Shown: positions 5,918 to 8,158 of the stretch, one piece after another
How positions within the stretch are numbered: position 1 is the stretch's first letter
Layout: every line of letters begins with the position of its first letter
Origin: Actinomycetota bacterium
GTDB lineage: Bacteria; Actinomycetota; Acidimicrobiia; Acidimicrobiales; Ilumatobacteraceae
Direction of reading: 5' to 3'
DNA: 8,158 nucleotides
NCBI GenBank assembly: GCA_005788205.1
Contig: SXYT01000001.1
Location: forward strand, 1-8,158
Notes under the pieces: generated by a model
Seen by the model: the letters and a program-made list of their open reading frames with translations, nothing else
The model's database searches: none
Told to the model about the DNA's origin: nothing
Translations under genes and position numbers: made by a program

Positions 5918-7045
5918 GTGAGCGAGAAGAACCAACACGATTTCGTGATTCCCCCCGGGCTTCTCCCCGTCGACGGCCGCTTCGGGTGCGGCCCCTCGAA
6001 GGTGCGGCCCGAGCAGATCGATGCGCTCGTCGCGCGCGCGACGAGCGTGATGGGCACGTCGCACCGCCAGGCTCCGGTGAAGAACATCGTCGGTTCGGTG
6101 CGCGAGGGTCTCGTCGATCTCTTCGGGCTGCCGGAAGGGTGGGAGATCATCCTCGGCAACGGCGGCTCGACGGTGTTCTGGGATGTCGCGACGTTCGGTC
6201 TCATCCGCGAGCGCAGCCAGCACCTGGTGTTCGGCGAGTTCGGCGGCAAGTTCGCCGAGGCGAGCGCGGCGGCCCCCCACCTCGCCGACCCGGTTGTCGT
6301 GAGCAGCGAGCCGGGAACCCACCCGGAGCTCATCGCCGACCCCACATGCGACACCTACGCGTTCCCTCACAACGAGACCTCGACGGGCGTGATGATGACG
6401 CCGCGCCGCCCGGTCGGCGACGGGCTTGTCCTCGTGGACGCGACATCGGCCGCGGGCGGTCTCGCCTGGCGGCCCTCCGAGGCGGACGTCTACTACTTCG
6501 CCCCGCAGAAGTGCTTCGCGAGCGACGGTGGGCTGTGGTTCGCGGCCTGCTCCCCCGCCGCCATCGAGCGCATCCGCACGGTCAAGGCGACGAAGCGCTG
6601 GATGCCGGCCTCGCTCGACCTGTCGATCGCGCTCGACAACAGCGTGGCCAACCAGACGTACAACACGCCCGCGCTCGCCACGCTCATCATGTTCGACGAC
6701 CAGCTGAGATGGATGAACGAGAACGGCGGGCTCCCCTTCGCCGCCGGGCGCTCGGCGGAGTCGGCGCGGATCCTGTACTCGTGGGCGGAGTCGCGCCCGT
6801 TCGCGACACCGTTCGTGAGGGACGTGGCTCAGCGCTCGAACGTGGTCGGCACCATCGACATCGAGGGCACGGATGCGAACGAGATCTGCCGCATCCTGCG
6901 GTCGAACGGCGTGGTGGACACCGACAGCTACCGCAAGCTCGGCCGCAACCAGCTGCGGATCGGCATGTTCCCCGCGATCGAGCCGTCCGACGTGGCCCAG
7001 CTGACGCGGTGCATCGACGCCGTCGTCGAGCACCTCGGTGCCTGA
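5918..7045 (+). CDS. serC: Phosphoserine aminotransferase, actinobacterial type
   Basis: A 375-residue PLP enzyme that converts 3-phosphohydroxypyruvate and glutamate to phosphoserine in serine synthesis. It belongs to the actinobacterial form of the family (as in Mycobacterium and Corynebacterium) rather than the E. coli form. Seen in the sequence: RFGCGPSKVRPEQ (21-33), MGTSHRQAPVKNIV (45-58), LGNGGSTVFWD (79-89), FGEFGGKF (105-112), HNETSTGV (151-158), VDATSAAGGLAW (173-184) with Asp174, and the PLP lysine Lys198 in YYFAPQKCFASDGGLW. The length is full. The start is GTG, six bases after a -10-like TAGGAT and without a Shine-Dalgarno sequence. Neither serA nor serB is nearby, so the pathway genes are scattered. 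The divergent neighbour is another aminotransferase. Confidence 0.95.
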   Translation: MSEKNQHDFVIPPGLLPVDGRFGCGPSKVRPEQIDALVARATSVMGTSHRQAPVKNIVGSVREGLVDLFGLPEGWEIILGNGGSTVFWDVATFGLIRERSQHLVFGEFGGKFAEASAAAPHLADPVVVSSEPGTHPELIADPTCDTYAFPHNETSTGVMMTPRRPVGDGLVLVDATSAAGGLAWRPSEADVYYFAPQKCFASDGGLWFAACSPAAIERIRTVKATKRWMPASLDLSIALDNSVANQTYNTPALATLIMFDDQLRWMNENGGLPFAAGRSAESARILYSWAESRPFATPFVRDVAQRSNVVGTIDIEGTDANEICRILRSNGVVDTDSYRKLGRNQLRIGMFPAIEPSDVAQLTRCIDAVVEHLGA

Positions 7046-7061
7046 CAGCCCGCCGCGACCG

Positions 7062-7074
7062 TAGAGTTGTCCCC
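7062..7074 (+). promoter_or_regulatory. Candidate leaderless promoter for the PAC2 gene
   Basis: TAGAGT (7062-7067) fits TAnnnT and lies seven bases before the GTG start, so transcription should begin at the start codon. The 29-base gap after serC has no Shine-Dalgarno sequence. CTGACA (7042-7047) resembles a -35 box but the spacing of 14 is too short to trust. Confidence 0.6.
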
Positions 7075-7950
7075 GTGCCGATCGATGTCGACGAGGTTCT
7101 CGAGCGCTACTGGGACGACATCGCCCCGCTGCGCAGCCCGGTCCTGCTCGTGGCGCTGCAGGGCCTGTTCGACATCGGCGGCGTGGCAACGTCAGCGCTC
7201 GACTGGATGCTGAAGGAGCGCGACCACACGATCGTGGCCGACATCGACCCCGACCCGTTCTTCGACTTCACGCAGGCCCGCCCGGAGGTCTACAACGACG
7301 AGGACGGAGAGCGGCAGCTGCGCTGGCCCGAGAACGAGTTCGCCGTGGTGCGCTACCCGGAGGGATCGCGCGACATAGTGGTCCTGAACGGGATCGAGCC
7401 GCACCTCTCGTGGCCCACGTTCACCCGCTGCATGGTGGACGTCATCCGTGGGCTCGGCGTGGAACTTGTCGTGTCGCTCGGTGCGGCCGCCGAGCAGGTG
7501 CCGCACACGCGCGTGCCGTTCGTGGTCGGCTCCACCACCAACACGGACTTGGCCGCCAGGCTCGGTCTCTCCATGCCCCGCTACCAGGGCCCCACCGGCG
7601 TGGCCGGCGTGATGCTGGAGGCGTTCGACCGCGAGAACATCCCGAACGTCAGCCTGCGCGTCGGCGTGCCGCACTACCTGATGAACGCCCAGCACCCGAA
7701 GAGCGCCGCCGCGCTGCTGCAGCACCTCCAGCACGTGCTGCGGATCCCCACCGACCACACGAACCTGCAGGAGGAGATCGCACGGTGGCAGTCGCTGCAC
7801 GACGCCGCCGTGGAGGACGACCCGCAGGCTCTCGGCTACATCGCGATGCTGGAGCGCCGCCACGACCAGATGACCGAGCGCATGATGCCGTCAGGCGACG
7901 ACCTGGCCGAGGAGCTGGAGGCGTTCCTGCGCGAGCAGGACGACGAGTGA
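7075..7950 (+). CDS. PAC2-family protein
   Basis: A 291-residue protein of the PAC2 family, whose eukaryotic and archaeal relatives help assemble the 20S proteasome. Its role in bacteria is not settled; actinobacterial members occur in genomes that often carry a proteasome, but none of those genes is visible here. Recognisable blocks are PVLLVALQGLFDIGGVA (22-38), DPDPFFDFTQARP (58-70), VVLNGIEPHLSWPTF (102-116), VVSLGAAAEQVPHTR (132-146), QGPTGVAGVMLE (171-182) and GVPHYL (197-202). The C-terminal quarter (about 228-291) is predicted helical and acidic, with SGDDLAEELEAFLREQDDE at the end. It does not end in the HbYX motif used by proteasome activators. The GTG start gives the usual N-terminus; the open frame upstream of it lies over serC and is not real. 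Cytoplasmic. Confidence 0.88.
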   Translation: MPIDVDEVLERYWDDIAPLRSPVLLVALQGLFDIGGVATSALDWMLKERDHTIVADIDPDPFFDFTQARPEVYNDEDGERQLRWPENEFAVVRYPEGSRDIVVLNGIEPHLSWPTFTRCMVDVIRGLGVELVVSLGAAAEQVPHTRVPFVVGSTTNTDLAARLGLSMPRYQGPTGVAGVMLEAFDRENIPNVSLRVGVPHYLMNAQHPKSAAALLQHLQHVLRIPTDHTNLQEEIARWQSLHDAAVEDDPQALGYIAMLERRHDQMTERMMPSGDDLAEELEAFLREQDDE

Positions 7951-7969
7951 CCTTGCGGCGCTCGGTGGG

Positions 7970-8158
7970 TCAGTAGAAACGGGCGAAGCGCACGGACGTG
8001 GTGCGGACGGCGATGATCTTGCCCTTCGCGTCCTTCACCACGAACGAGTAGCCCTTGAGGTAGCTGGTCACCACCGTGTTGGTGCCCTTCTTGCCCGAGA
8101 CCTTCTTCACGATCGTCAGCTTCTTGCCCACCTTGCGGTACACCGTGAAGGTCCCCTT
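7970..8158 (-). CDS. C-terminal fragment of an unidentified lysine-rich protein
   Basis: Sixty-two codons and a TGA stop; the start lies beyond the right edge. The segment alternates beta-prone stretches (TFTVYRKVGKKLTIVKKV, NTVVTSYLKGYSFVV, KIIAVRTTSVRF) and ends in RFARFY. It has twelve lysines and four arginines against a single acidic residue, so this end is strongly basic. The pattern resembles a small beta-sandwich (Ig-like or fibronectin III-like) repeat at the end of a secreted or surface protein, but I do not recognise a family. It converges on the PAC2 gene with 19 bases between the stops and no visible terminator. Codon use is like the neighbours (strong G/C at third positions), which supports a real coding region. 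Confidence 0.6.
   Translation of the reverse strand, partial: KGTFTVYRKVGKKLTIVKKVSGKKGTNTVVTSYLKGYSFVVKDAKGKIIAVRTTSVRFARFY

Noticed and set aside
5806..7074. Upstream extension of the PAC2 frame over serC
   Set aside because: It is the +2 frame of serC; the PAC2 family begins at the GTG at 7075.
5900..7189. Upstream extension of the aspC frame beneath serC
   Set aside because: The extension is Arg/Ala/Gly-rich and antisense to serC; the family N-terminus begins at 5899.
7946..7975. A shared bidirectional terminator between the PAC2 gene and the right-edge gene
   Set aside because: The 19-base gap has no inverted repeat of useful length.

Overview
This is a GC-rich bacterial window, almost certainly from an actinomycete. 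Five of the eight visible start codons are GTG. There is an actinobacterial-type phosphoserine aminotransferase, an actinobacterial PAC2-family protein and a DinB-like enzyme of the mycothiol-dependent maleylpyruvate isomerase family. Several genes appear to be leaderless. I cannot fix the genus; a marine or freshwater acidimicrobial or similar actinobacterium is only a guess.

Left half, minus strand (about 4640 down to 1): a cobalamin-controlled transport operon followed by two unrelated-looking genes. A -10 element near 4634-4639 starts a leader that folds as a cobalamin riboswitch (about 4500-4612). Next come a hairpin that buries the Shine-Dalgarno sequence of btuF, then btuF (lipoprotein B12-binding protein), btuC (membrane permease) and btuD (ATPase). 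btuC and btuD overlap by a GTGA junction. After a 21-base gap that carries its own leaderless-type promoter come a maleylpyruvate isomerase-family enzyme and, through another GTGA overlap, a fused CopC-CopD copper protein that runs off the left edge.

Middle: a class I aspartate-type aminotransferase (minus) and serC (plus) stand head to head with only 18 bases between their start codons, so their promoters must overlap each other's coding sequence. Right side, plus strand: serC is followed after 29 bases by a PAC2-family gene with a clear leaderless promoter. A lysine-rich C-terminal fragment of an unidentified minus-strand protein converges on it at the right edge.

The most informative signals lie outside the genes. 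One is the B12 riboswitch with a visible SD-sequestering stem and a competing alternative pairing. Another is a recurring TAGnGTTGTCnnCGTG-type block that places a -10 box 6-7 bases before GTG start codons. The third is the very tight aminotransferase divergent junction. I see no mobile element, CRISPR array, tRNA or rRNA. None of the systems here is plainly new; the regulatory architecture is the part most worth checking.
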